Positions 1 to 5,924 of a stretch of DNA of 6,678 bases are shown in pieces. The position numbers and the translations under genes are program-made. A model generated the notes under the pieces. That model was not told the DNA's origin. It saw only the letters and a program-made list of their open reading frames with translations, and ran no database searches. Origin of the DNA: Gammaproteobacteria bacterium (lineage in GTDB: Bacteria; Pseudomonadota; Gammaproteobacteria; Enterobacterales; Kangiellaceae); assembly GCA_002401655.1 (NCBI GenBank), contig NVTT01000002.1:29102-35779 (forward strand). Direction: 5' to 3'. Within the stretch, counting starts at the first letter, position 1, and each line of letters begins with the position of its first letter.

Positions 1-435
1 ATTGGTGATACAGATTCAGAAGTTGCATTTTGTTACTTGATGTCAGCGTTAACTTCTGAGTGGTCATCAAACACACCAAGCTTACAAGCTCGAGTGGATA
101 TTATTAAAGATATATTTAACCACTTTTCAAAAATGGGTCCCGCAAATTTTCTATATAGTGATGGTGACTACCTCTACGCTTATGCTAACAAGAGAACTCA
201 ACCCGACGGACAAATGAAACCACCGGGGTTGTATTATTTAATTCGCCATTGTGAAGCAGGATTATCATTAAAATCAGTTTCTAGCGTCAAGATAAAAAGT
301 GATTCAAATCAATTAAATTCAGAACAAAAAATCATTCTTTTTGCCAGCGTACCTTTGTCCGATGAAAACTGGATTCCATTTGAAGAAAATCAATTGATCG
401 TGTCAAATGATGGAGAGATCATTCAAACCAACTAA
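1..435 (+). CDS. Class II glutamine amidotransferase, YafJ-like (5' end outside window)
   Basis: This is the C-terminal part of a class II (Ntn-type) glutamine amidotransferase; the frame is open from base 1, so the gene starts upstream of the window. The first visible residues, IGDTDSEVAFCYLM, match the G-[DE]-T-D-S-E-x-A-F-C motif of the YafJ/GATase_4 family, which I recall in E. coli YafJ as GETDSEKAFCWLL. Further family-like blocks follow: FLYSDGDYLYAYANKR in the middle, and FASVPLSDENWIPF then a final strand ending NDGEII near the C-terminus. The catalytic N-terminal cysteine lies outside the window, so activity cannot be judged. Proteins of this type are thought to hydrolyse glutamine or a related amide in the cytosol, but the substrate is poorly known. 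The Met at base 37 is internal to the conserved motif and is not the start. The stop at 433-435 lies about 40 bp before the left end of the mobile element. Confidence 0.85.
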   Translation: MGDTDSEVAFCYLMSALTSEWSSNTPSLQARVDIIKDIFNHFSKMGPANFLYSDGDYLYAYANKRTQPDGQMKPPGLYYLIRHCEAGLSLKSVSSVKIKSDSNQLNSEQKIILFASVPLSDENWIPFEENQLIVSNDGEIIQTN

Positions 436-480
436 TAGACCTCTACGACCATAAGAGAAAAATCTAGCTTCAATAACAGC

Positions 481-493
481 CACCCCGATTTAA
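481..493 (+). repeat. Left terminal inverted repeat of the transposase element
   Basis: CACCCCGATTTAA is the exact reverse complement of 1782-1794. Including the outer flank from 475 the two ends agree at 17 of 19 positions. It sits 45 bp after the amidotransferase stop codon and 122 bp before the transposase gene. Confidence 0.7.
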
Positions 494-516
494 GTCATTG
501 TCCTACATAAATTTAA

Positions 517-565
517 GACATCACCCAATGTAAATAACGTTTTAACTGATTGGACAGTTGATGTC
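517..565. repeat. Nested hairpin in the left arm of the mobile element
   Basis: GACATCA (517-523) pairs with TGATGTC (559-565), and inside it CCAAT (525-529) pairs with ATTGG (549-553). A competing small hairpin is AACTG (544-548) with CAGTT (555-559). REP-associated tyrosine transposases and related HUH enzymes recognise folded single-stranded DNA, so this could be an end-recognition structure. In AT-rich DNA it could also be chance. Confidence 0.35.
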
Positions 566-602
566 ACACCTCTAAGATAGTGCTACTTCAATTTTCAATG
601 GA

Positions 603-1586
603 ATGAAAATGGCTATTCCTCGTAAATATCTAGTTGATGATTCAACACCTGGTTTTTATCATTGCATCTCTCGTTGTGTTCGTAGAGCATATTTATGTGG
701 CGATGATCCCTTTACAGGGCATAATTGTGACCATAGAAAGGCGTGGATTGAAAAAAGAATGTTAGAGCTAGCCTCAATTTTTTCTGTCAAACTCTTTGCT
801 TATGCTGTTATGGATAATCACTATCACCTAGTTCTATATATCGACCCGCTAGCTCCCTTAAATTGGTCTAACAGCGATATCGCAGAAAAATGGTTACTAG
901 CTTACCCTGGTCGTTTAGATGAGAAAGGCTTTGAGCTACAGAGAGAGTTAAAGAAACAAGCGATCATGGCTGACAAGAAAAAGTTGAAGAAATACCGAAA
1001 ACGATTTGGAAGTCTATCTTGGTTTATGAGTCGCTTAAATGAGCCGTTAGCAAAAACTAGCAATGCTGAGGATTTTGTTAAAGGACGATTCTGGGAGTCT
1101 AGATTTACGTCAGTCGCCTTACTCGATGAAAGTGCGGTGTTATCTTGCATGGCTTATGTGGACTTAAATCCCATTAGAGCGGGGATTGTAAAAGAGCTCC
1201 AAGCTTCAATTTACACGTCAATTGAAAAACGATTAAAGAAATTATCGCTTCAACCTGAATTGTTAACTCAACCCATTCAACCAATGGCAAGTAGTGTTAA
1301 TGGACGAATTATTAATATCAATCTCAAAGATTATGTAGAGCTAGTTGATTGGGCAGGAAAATCGATTGTCCATCCCAATAAAGCAAAAATGCCCGCTCAT
1401 ATTAATTCACTACTTTCAGCAATGAATTTACAACCTGATAGTTGGTTAACTCAAATCCAAAACTTTAACAAAGGCTCGCCTCATTCCATTGGCTGTTTGG
1501 AAAAACTTCAGGAAAGAGCAAAAGCACTGAAGAAAAAATGGCTCAAGGGGATAACCACTTCTAAGATTTTATATATTCACCCATAA
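603..1586 (+). CDS. Y1 (HUH) transposase, REP-associated/IS200-like family
   Basis: This 327-residue protein belongs to the Y1 transposase superfamily, long REP-associated-like type. The N-terminus carries the family block FYHCISRCVRRAYLCG (residues 18-33). The metal-binding HUH motif is H73-Y74-H75 within AVMDNHYHLVLY. A basic linker (residues 117-135) follows, then GRFWESRF (161-168) and the catalytic block YVDLNPIRAG, with Y185 the expected nucleophile. The C-terminal 90 residues contain the extension typical of the longer gammaproteobacterial versions (DYVELVDWAGK about 243-253, then a Trp-containing helix and a basic tail). Key residues are all present and the frame is intact, so it may be active. 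Such enzymes nick and join single-stranded DNA through a 5'-phosphotyrosine link. The start at 603 has only a close GGA upstream; the ATG at 609 (protein start MAIPRKY) is an equally reasonable start. It is the only gene between the inverted repeats. Confidence 0.9.
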   Translation: MKMAIPRKYLVDDSTPGFYHCISRCVRRAYLCGDDPFTGHNCDHRKAWIEKRMLELASIFSVKLFAYAVMDNHYHLVLYIDPLAPLNWSNSDIAEKWLLAYPGRLDEKGFELQRELKKQAIMADKKKLKKYRKRFGSLSWFMSRLNEPLAKTSNAEDFVKGRFWESRFTSVALLDESAVLSCMAYVDLNPIRAGIVKELQASIYTSIEKRLKKLSLQPELLTQPIQPMASSVNGRIININLKDYVELVDWAGKSIVHPNKAKMPAHINSLLSAMNLQPDSWLTQIQNFNKGSPHSIGCLEKLQERAKALKKKWLKGITTSKILYIHP

Positions 1587-1613
1587 TTCAACGTTCTATT
1601 CCCTTATTTTCAC

Positions 1614-1646
1614 AACGTAACTATTTGTTTTTAGTTAACGTTTTTT
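1614..1646 (+). terminator. Possible rho-independent terminator after the transposase gene
   Basis: AACGTAACT (1614-1622) pairs with AGTTAACGTT (1633-1642) with one bulged A, closing a T-rich loop, and a run of six T follows (1641-1646). It begins 28 bp after the transposase stop. The stem is AT-rich and bulged, so the call is tentative. Confidence 0.4.
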
Positions 1647-1752
1647 CTCGCCTTTCATTTGTCTTTTGTTGGCTAAAGTATTTCCAACGGACTAAAAACC
1701 ACCTTTTATTTTGAAACTTCATTACAGCTAACAACAGAAACTGATTTTTTAA

Positions 1753-1770
1753 TCATGTAATAAAACATGA
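1753..1770. repeat. Small hairpin in the right arm of the mobile element
   Basis: TCATGT (1753-1758) and ACATGA (1765-1770) form a six-base-pair stem around a six-base AT-rich loop. It lies 12 bp inside the right inverted repeat and could be part of the end recognised by the transposase. A stem this short in AT-rich sequence may be coincidental. The rest of 1587-1781 shows no coding signal. Confidence 0.3.
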
Positions 1771-1781
1771 ACGGTTTTATT

Positions 1782-1794
1782 TTAAATCGGGGTG
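1782..1794 (-). repeat. Right terminal inverted repeat of the transposase element
   Basis: This is the exact reverse complement of 481-493. Read on the minus strand it supplies the codons for T-P-I and the TAA stop at the end of the reading frame that begins at 2012. That reading frame therefore runs into the element end. Confidence 0.7.
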
Positions 1795-2012
1795 TCTATT
1801 ATGTTTTTAGCAGAAGAGCTTTTTCTTAACTCTTTTATTTCAGCTTCCGCTTTGGAAACGAAATCTTTACTTCCAATAATTCTTCCTTTTAAGCCAGACA
1901 TATATTTGATGTTTTTAACTACGGCTCCGTCCTTAAGAAGTGCATCTCTTTCTTCGATTACATCAGTATCAAGCGATGGTTCAAATAAACTGTGATTACC
2001 CCCACTGGTGCA
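1782..2012 (-). pseudogene. Orphan C-terminal module fragment headed by CTSGGN, truncated by the mobile element
   Basis: A 76-codon open frame runs on the minus strand from the repeat at 1995-2013 to a TAA at 1782-1784. It begins C-T-S-G-G-N, encoded by the 19-bp repeat, continues HSLFEPSLDTDVIEERD, has a central KYMSGLKGR stretch, and ends with a charged, probably helical segment (KAEAEIKELRKSS). The last few residues (about DTPI) and the stop come from the terminal inverted repeat of the neighbouring element, so the natural C-terminus is missing or replaced. There is no start codon near its head and the only internal ATG is mid-frame, so it is not a free-standing gene. The other two frames of the minus strand stop early here, and the phase matches the same peptide at the other repeat copy. 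I do not recognise the family. The best reading is a remnant C-terminal domain detached from a larger protein. Confidence 0.5.
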
Positions 2013-2013
2013 A
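1995..2013. repeat. 19-bp direct repeat, copy 1 (codes CTSGGN on the minus strand)
   Basis: ATTACCCCCACTGGTGCAA occurs here and identically at 3033-3051, in the same orientation, 1038 bp apart. The similarity stops abruptly on both sides. Read on the minus strand it gives TGC ACC AGT GGG GGT AAT (C-T-S-G-G-N) in frame with the open stretch that follows each copy. It lies 11 bp beyond the stop of the lipoprotein gene. It could be a homology tract for cassette exchange or a recombination site. Confidence 0.85.
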
Positions 2014-2023
2014 TATTGTTTTT

Positions 2024-2467
2024 TTACTCTCTCGTATAGATTACAACTTCGTCATTTGTAACTCTCATTAGATAATTTGAATCCAATTGCTTATCTAAAA
2101 AATTGGTGTAGTTAAAAAGCGGTTTTACAATATCACTATCCTTAGCGAGCGATGATTTCATATTTGGATGACACTCATTCAAAGAACCATTAATTAAAGA
2201 ATCAATATCCATTTTTTTAAGATTCGCACTACTTACATTCGCCATCCCAATTATGTGTTCCAATCCTAGTAGACGTCGGTCAAGTTTAGTAAATTCAAAT
2301 GATACACCTAAGTCCGCTATATCTTTTCTATCAAAATAACCAACGACGTCGCTGTAACAGAAATCTGCAACTAAAAAACGTCTTTGTAAAACGTTAGTGT
2401 CATCTAAACTATTTCCACAGCTGGTTAGAAAGTTAATGCTAATTATAAACATAATAATTCTAATCAT
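2024..2467 (-). CDS. Small putative lipoprotein, candidate immunity partner
   Basis: This gene encodes a 147-residue protein of no family I recognise. The preferred start is the ATG at 2467, with GAGGAA at 2475-2480 seven bases upstream; a longer frame from a TTG at 2482 exists but has no ribosome binding site. The N-terminus is a short lipoprotein signal: one Arg, a hydrophobic run (IIMFIISINFL) and the lipobox LTSC, with Cys17 the predicted lipidated residue. The mature part is about 131 residues, hydrophilic, with two further cysteines (in DFCYSD and NECHP). No Asp follows Cys+1 (it is Gly), so outer-membrane sorting is plausible. Its start codon overlaps the stop of the upstream gene by 8 bp (2460-2467), indicating translational coupling. 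A small envelope protein coupled to a possible toxin C-terminal module suggests an immunity lipoprotein protecting the periplasm, but this rests on position and not on homology. Confidence 0.7.
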   Translation of the reverse strand: MIRIIMFIISINFLTSCGNSLDDTNVLQRRFLVADFCYSDVVGYFDRKDIADLGVSFEFTKLDRRLLGLEHIIGMANVSSANLKKMDIDSLINGSLNECHPNMKSSLAKDSDIVKPLFNYTNFLDKQLDSNYLMRVTNDEVVIYTRE

Positions 2468-3011
2468 GATTCTTTTCCTCAAGATAGTCTGATCTACTCA
2501 AATATGGCTGTTTTCTATTTAGAGACCTAACTACCCCCATAAATTCAGTACGTAAAATCCGACGTTGCTTTGCGATGGGTCTATAAATTCCTTTGCTTAA
2601 TTTTGAATTTGAAAAGTTCCCTGAGGAGTCATAAAAAGTATTTCTAACATCAACCTTTTGCTTTATAATTTCAACGATGGAATGTTCAACATAATATCTA
2701 CCTAATTCCGACTCAATCAGCAATGATGCTATATCCAACCACGGAATGCCCTTACCTTTAGCATCAAAAACTGCTGGAAGACCAAATCCATCTTTATAAG
2801 TTCTCATGTATTGAACATCACCTTCTTGAGTTCTTGTAATACATATTTTTCCGCTACCACAACTTTGAGGGATTATTTGAGTTACAAGAGTTGAACCATC
2901 TCCCAGAGGCGTTGTTATTGTGGTGTCAGTGCGTAAAGGATACTCTCCATTATATGTTCCTGAGTCGACAGCCTCACAATCACTTTCACAAGGACCTACT
3001 TTTTCCCCCAT
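2460..3011 (-). CDS. Uncharacterised protein, probable displaced C-terminal module of a polymorphic effector
   Basis: A 183-residue frame starts at an ATG at 3011, but the same frame is open back to 3053, where it begins F-C-T-S-G-G-N-N-P-T-T-Y-D-V encoded by the 19-bp repeat; two stop codons (TAA TAG) lie just before. No Shine-Dalgarno sequence precedes the ATG, only a G-run about 20 bp upstream, so the start may be nominal. The N-terminal part has paired cysteines (C8 and C12, C51 and C57) and a Thr/Gly-rich stretch, as in exported proteins. The C-terminal half is basic and probably helical (WLDIASLLIESELGRYYVEH about 91-110, then KQRRILRTEFMGVVRSLNRK about 148-167). No signal peptide or known domain is seen. 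It overlaps the lipoprotein gene by 8 bp and follows putP on the same strand. It may be a toxin-like C-terminal module that lost its delivery part, or simply a hypothetical protein. Confidence 0.5.
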   Translation of the reverse strand: MGEKVGPCESDCEAVDSGTYNGEYPLRTDTTITTPLGDGSTLVTQIIPQSCGSGKICITRTQEGDVQYMRTYKDGFGLPAVFDAKGKGIPWLDIASLLIESELGRYYVEHSIVEIIKQKVDVRNTFYDSSGNFSNSKLSKGIYRPIAKQRRILRTEFMGVVRSLNRKQPYLSRSDYLEEKNHD

Positions 3012-3032
3012 TACATCATATGTTGTCGGGTT

Positions 3033-3051
3033 ATTACCCCCACTGGTGCAA
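3033..3051. repeat. 19-bp direct repeat, copy 2 (codes CTSGGN on the minus strand)
   Basis: This is identical to 1995-2013. Here the C-T-S-G-G-N codons are in frame with the 2460-3011 gene and lie 39 bp after the putP stop codon. The interval between the two copies contains exactly the two-gene module, as if it were one unit of a repeat-delimited cassette. Confidence 0.85.
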
Positions 3052-3090
3052 AACTATTAGCCCCACGTCATACACATAGATCCAAAAAAC

Positions 3091-4587
3091 CTAACTCTCC
3101 TCATCAACCCTCAACACCACGTCATCAAACAACTTCTTCATAGTTTCACTAGGCTCAGCACTAATCAAACTAAACCCAACAATCGCCATCGTACTTAAAA
3201 TAATTCCCGGTACAATTTCATAAACAAAGCGACCTAATGACTTCCCATCAATCGTTATAGGTGCATAAATCCAAAATAACACTGTTGTTGCTCCAACAAC
3301 AATCCCAGCAAGCGCGCCAGAAAATGTCATTCGTTTCCAATATAAACCAAGCACAACTAATGGTCCAAATGCCGCACCAAATCCAGCCCACGCATTGGCA
3401 ACGATGGATAAAATCGAGCTATCACGATTATATGCCATAGCAATTGCAACTAACGCAACAGCCGCTACACAAATTCGACCAATCATGACTAACTCTTTAT
3501 CACTCGCATCTTTTTTCAAAAAGGCTTTATAAAAATCTTCTGTTAGTGAACTTGATGTGACTAAAAGTTGCGAGGAAACGGTACTCATTATTGCGGCTAA
3601 AATTGCAGCTAATAAAAAACCAGCAATCAACGGATGAAATAATACTTGGGATAAAACAATAAAAATGGTCTCAGCATCTTGCAATGGCAAGTTATGTTTA
3701 GCCATATAAGCAATCCCAAAAAAACCAGTCGCCATCGCACCAATTAAGGTAACAATCATCCAAGTCATGCCAATTCTTCTGGCGATTTTAATATCTTTCA
3801 CCGATCGAATGGCCATAAACCGAACAATTATATGAGGCTGCCCAAAATAACCTAATCCCCACGCTAAAGATGAAATTATACCTAGAGTTGTAGTCCCTGC
3901 TAGCCAATCAAGTCGACTTGGATCAACTTGTTCTATCGCTTCTTTAATGCCTGAATAACCATCAAATTCAATTAATACAACCGTTGGTACTAATACTAAG
4001 GCGATAAACATAATACAACCTTGCACAAAATCGGTCATGCTCACCGCTAAAAAACCACCGAATAATGTGTAAGCGACTACAACACCCGCCGTAACATACA
4101 GACCTAATTCGTAACTTAACCCAAATGAAGACTCAAATAACTTACCACCGCCAACTACTCCGGAAGAAGTGTAAACGGTAAAAAAAATGATGATAACAAT
4201 TGAGGAAATAATGCGTAGCAAACGGGTTTTATCTTCAAAACGATTTTCAAAAAATGCCGGTAAGGTAATCGAGTCAGATGCGAGCTCTGTGTAGACTCTC
4301 AATCTTGGCGCAACAAGCAAATAATTAAGATAAGCGCCAACGATTAAACCAAAAGCAATCCAAAGATTATTTAACCCCGTTAAATACATGGCTCCCGGCA
4401 ATCCCATCACCATCCAACCACTCATATCTGAAGCGCCAGCGGACAAAGCCGTTACTGCAGGACCTAATTGGCGCCCACCTAACAAGTAACCAGATGAGTC
4501 TTCATTCGTGGTTTTAAAGGCATAAAGACCAATCGCTAACATGGCTAAAAAATAGACGCTCAGAGAAATTATTGTTCCAGTATCCAT
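3091..4587 (-). CDS. putP: Sodium/proline symporter PutP
   Basis: This 498-residue inner-membrane protein of the sodium:solute symporter family (TC 2.A.21) takes up proline with Na+. The length is close to the roughly 502 residues of E. coli PutP. It has many hydrophobic segments starting at residue 5. The sodium-site motif SAGASDMSGW (49-58) places D54 and S56 where E. coli has D55 and S57. The second sodium-site region AAIMSTVSSQLLVTSSSLTEDFYKAF (starting about 331) contains S335 and T336, matching E. coli S340 and T341. The family segment GFGAAFGP lies at 402-409. The start ATG is preceded by AGAGGTC (complement of 4591-4597) at good distance. No partner gene putA is in the window, and the next upstream gene, pdxB, is on the same strand 128 bp away, so putP probably has its own promoter. 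All key residues look intact. Confidence 0.95.
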   Translation of the reverse strand: MDTGTIISLSVYFLAMLAIGLYAFKTTNEDSSGYLLGGRQLGPAVTALSAGASDMSGWMVMGLPGAMYLTGLNNLWIAFGLIVGAYLNYLLVAPRLRVYTELASDSITLPAFFENRFEDKTRLLRIISSIVIIIFFTVYTSSGVVGGGKLFESSFGLSYELGLYVTAGVVVAYTLFGGFLAVSMTDFVQGCIMFIALVLVPTVVLIEFDGYSGIKEAIEQVDPSRLDWLAGTTTLGIISSLAWGLGYFGQPHIIVRFMAIRSVKDIKIARRIGMTWMIVTLIGAMATGFFGIAYMAKHNLPLQDAETIFIVLSQVLFHPLIAGFLLAAILAAIMSTVSSQLLVTSSSLTEDFYKAFLKKDASDKELVMIGRICVAAVALVAIAMAYNRDSSILSIVANAWAGFGAAFGPLVVLGLYWKRMTFSGALAGIVVGATTVLFWIYAPITIDGKSLGRFVYEIVPGIILSTMAIVGFSLISAEPSETMKKLFDDVVLRVDEES

Positions 4588-4715
4588 TACGACCTCTAAT
4601 TAGGAGCTTGCACGAGAGTAAAAACTAATAGAGCAGTTTGCCATAGAGGCAATAGCTGAGCAAGTCGCAAACCAGATAGATAAACCCAAATCACAATTGA
4701 ACGACTTTTAATTAG
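4588..4715 (-). promoter_or_regulatory. pdxB-putP intergenic region, probable putP leader and promoter
   Basis: This 128-bp gap separates two minus-strand genes and should hold the putP promoter if putP is transcribed alone. On the minus strand a weak candidate is TTGCCT, 16 bp, TATTAG. The TTGCC of that -35 also forms a 5-bp hairpin with GGCAA (4638-4642 with 4648-4652 on the plus strand). No clear pdxB terminator is visible. The promoter assignment is tentative. Confidence 0.25.
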
Positions 4716-5828
4716 CTATTTAGGAAGTAAGAAATTTGAACAATCATCTTTAATGCACCATCCAGAGTAATCTCTTCGAATAACCCCATTAGGCAACTGA
4801 GTTGCATTGGTTCTTAACTGATCAAACTCAATTTTAATTTCTTCTTTTTTGAGGTTTTTTAAAGACTTAGAATCCAAAGAAATATCGTAAATAGCTAAAA
4901 GTCGTTTCTCTAAACTCAATCCCGACAAGTCTAACTCATTACTAGCTGGATAGAGTTCACTCTCTTGTTTGTCAGTTTCTATAGCGAAATGACGACAAAA
5001 TGCCTGATAAATCATCCAACTTCCCCGTAGTTTACCTTCAAGTGTATGCCCGGCTATATGAGGGGTGGCTAAAAGAGTATTTTGAACTAACGACGGATTG
5101 ATATTAGGCTCATTTTCAAAAACATCTAATACACATTGTGCCGCATTATCGCGGGTTAAATAATCATCTAAATCTTGATTATTGATAACCGCTCCACGAG
5201 ATGCGTTAATCAATAGCTGGTCACTATTGAGCTGTTCTAAGGTTTTTATAGCAAACATATAGCGTGTAGCATGTTCACCTTCAGCCGTGATCGGAACATG
5301 AAGGCTTACTACATCACATTTTAATATCGATTGAAAATCGGCAAAATCGCGCGAATCTCCTTGCTGTTGCAATGGAGGATCATAAAGTTTGTAATCAATG
5401 CCATAAAAATCTAAATATTGCGCCAAAATAGTACCAACATTACCCGCCCCTATAATTCCGACGTTTAAGTCTTGAATAGAGCGGTTATTTTTCAAACTCC
5501 AGTAAGAAATTGCACTTAATACATACTGACCTACCGCCGGAGCATTACACCCTGCAGCGTTTGACCAACTGATCTTTTTTGCATTTAACCAATGCGTATC
5601 CAAGTGATCAATACCAATGGTTGCCGTACCAACAAATTGAATAGAGCTATTATTTAGTAATGAGGCGTTTACTTGCGTAATGGATCGACAGAGTAGTGCA
5701 TCAGCATTAGAGAGCATTTCTTTGGTAATATCTCGTCCATTTGCATAAATGATATCAGCGATTCCAAAAAATAACGTTCCAATACTTGGCATATTTTCAT
5801 CAGCTACAATTTTATATTTTTTAATCAT
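4716..5828 (-). CDS. pdxB: Erythronate-4-phosphate dehydrogenase PdxB
   Basis: PdxB oxidises 4-phospho-D-erythronate to 2-oxo-3-hydroxy-4-phosphobutanoate, an early step in the DXP-dependent route to pyridoxal phosphate, in the cytosol. The protein is a D-2-hydroxyacid dehydrogenase of 370 residues, close to E. coli's 378. Numbering from a TTG codon at 5831, the family N-terminus KIVADENMP is at 7-15, FVGTATIGIDHLD at 66-78, the NAD-binding GIIGAGNVG at 125-133, and the catalytic triad is R212 (ASRGAV), E241 (FENEP) and H258 (PHIAGHTLEGK). A C-terminal dimerisation domain fills about 290-371. I place the start at the ATG at 5828 and not the TTG at 5831, because the GAGAAG at 5832-5837 abuts the TTG and the ATG gives usable spacing. 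It diverges from folE. Confidence 0.95.
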   Translation of the reverse strand: MIKKYKIVADENMPSIGTLFFGIADIIYANGRDITKEMLSNADALLCRSITQVNASLLNNSSIQFVGTATIGIDHLDTHWLNAKKISWSNAAGCNAPAVGQYVLSAISYWSLKNNRSIQDLNVGIIGAGNVGTILAQYLDFYGIDYKLYDPPLQQQGDSRDFADFQSILKCDVVSLHVPITAEGEHATRYMFAIKTLEQLNSDQLLINASRGAVINNQDLDDYLTRDNAAQCVLDVFENEPNINPSLVQNTLLATPHIAGHTLEGKLRGSWMIYQAFCRHFAIETDKQESELYPASNELDLSGLSLEKRLLAIYDISLDSKSLKNLKKEEIKIEFDQLRTNATQLPNGVIRRDYSGWCIKDDCSNFLLPK

Positions 5829-5837
5829 CAACTTCTC

Positions 5838-5847
5838 GTTAATTAAC
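5838..5847. repeat. 10-bp palindrome in the pdxB leader
   Basis: GTTAATTAAC is a perfect palindrome directly upstream of the pdxB Shine-Dalgarno-like GAGAAG. It could be an operator half of the divergent pdxB-folE control region, but AT-rich palindromes of this length are common. Confidence 0.3.
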
Positions 5848-5861
5848 TAATTGCCAGGATT

Positions 5862-5876
5862 GTTGTTTGAAACAAC
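5862..5876. promoter_or_regulatory. 15-bp palindrome overlapping the folE -35, possible operator
   Basis: GTTGTTT-G-AAACAAC has perfect 7-bp arms around one central base. It lies in the divergent pdxB-folE region and covers the likely folE -35 hexamer, a position where a dimeric repressor would block transcription. No regulator can be named from the sequence. Confidence 0.4.
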
Positions 5877-5890
5877 CAATGGGTTACAAT
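5863..5890 (+). promoter_or_regulatory. Likely folE promoter
   Basis: TTGTTT (5863-5868), a 16-bp spacer and TACAAT (5885-5890) resemble a sigma-70 promoter; the -10 matches five of six consensus bases and the -35 three of six. Initiation about 7 bp downstream would give a leader of nearly 30 nt before the folE ATG. A closer TTGAAA at 5867-5872 would leave only 12 bp of spacer and is unlikely to be used. Confidence 0.5.
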
Positions 5891-5924
5891 AGCCTTTGTT
5901 ATTGATATTTAATGAGCCACTCCA

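Larger units (their letters stand above)
481..1794 (+). mobile_element. Probable single-gene Y1-transposase element bounded by 13-bp inverted repeats
   Basis: A perfect 13-bp inverted repeat (CACCCCGATTTAA at 481-493, its reverse complement at 1782-1794) encloses one Y1-family transposase gene and nothing else that looks coding. The match extends outward imperfectly to 475-493 and 1782-1800 (17 of 19 positions), so the true ends may lie a few bases outside the stated limits. I see no target-site duplication, which fits HUH/Y1 enzymes because they normally generate none. The right end lies inside a minus-strand reading frame that begins at 2012, which suggests the element landed in or next to that frame. 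The noncoding arms are AT-rich and contain hairpins (517-565 and 1753-1770). The boundaries are inferred from the repeat only. Confidence 0.6.

Noticed and set aside
436..474. Terminator for the amidotransferase gene
   Set aside because: No convincing hairpin with a following T-run is present in the short stretch before the mobile element.
902..1150. 82-codon open frame on the minus strand
   Set aside because: It lies wholly inside the transposase gene, opposite its conserved coding sequence, and resembles no protein family.
1792..1995. 67-codon open frame on the plus strand
   Set aside because: It is antisense to the repeat-headed minus-strand frame and has no family resemblance; the minus-strand frame is supported by the shared CTSGGN phase.
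1995..3051. CRISPR array or integron attC sites suggested by the direct repeats
   Set aside because: There are only two copies over 1 kb apart, they are not palindromic, and no integrase or cas gene is in the window.
2891..3079. 62-codon open frame on the plus strand
   Set aside because: It is antisense to the first module and the putP downstream region, with odd His- and Leu-rich composition typical of a shadow frame.
3051..3090. putP transcription terminator
   Set aside because: The 40 bp after putP contain a short T-run but no stem-loop, so read-through into the module cannot be excluded and no terminator is called.
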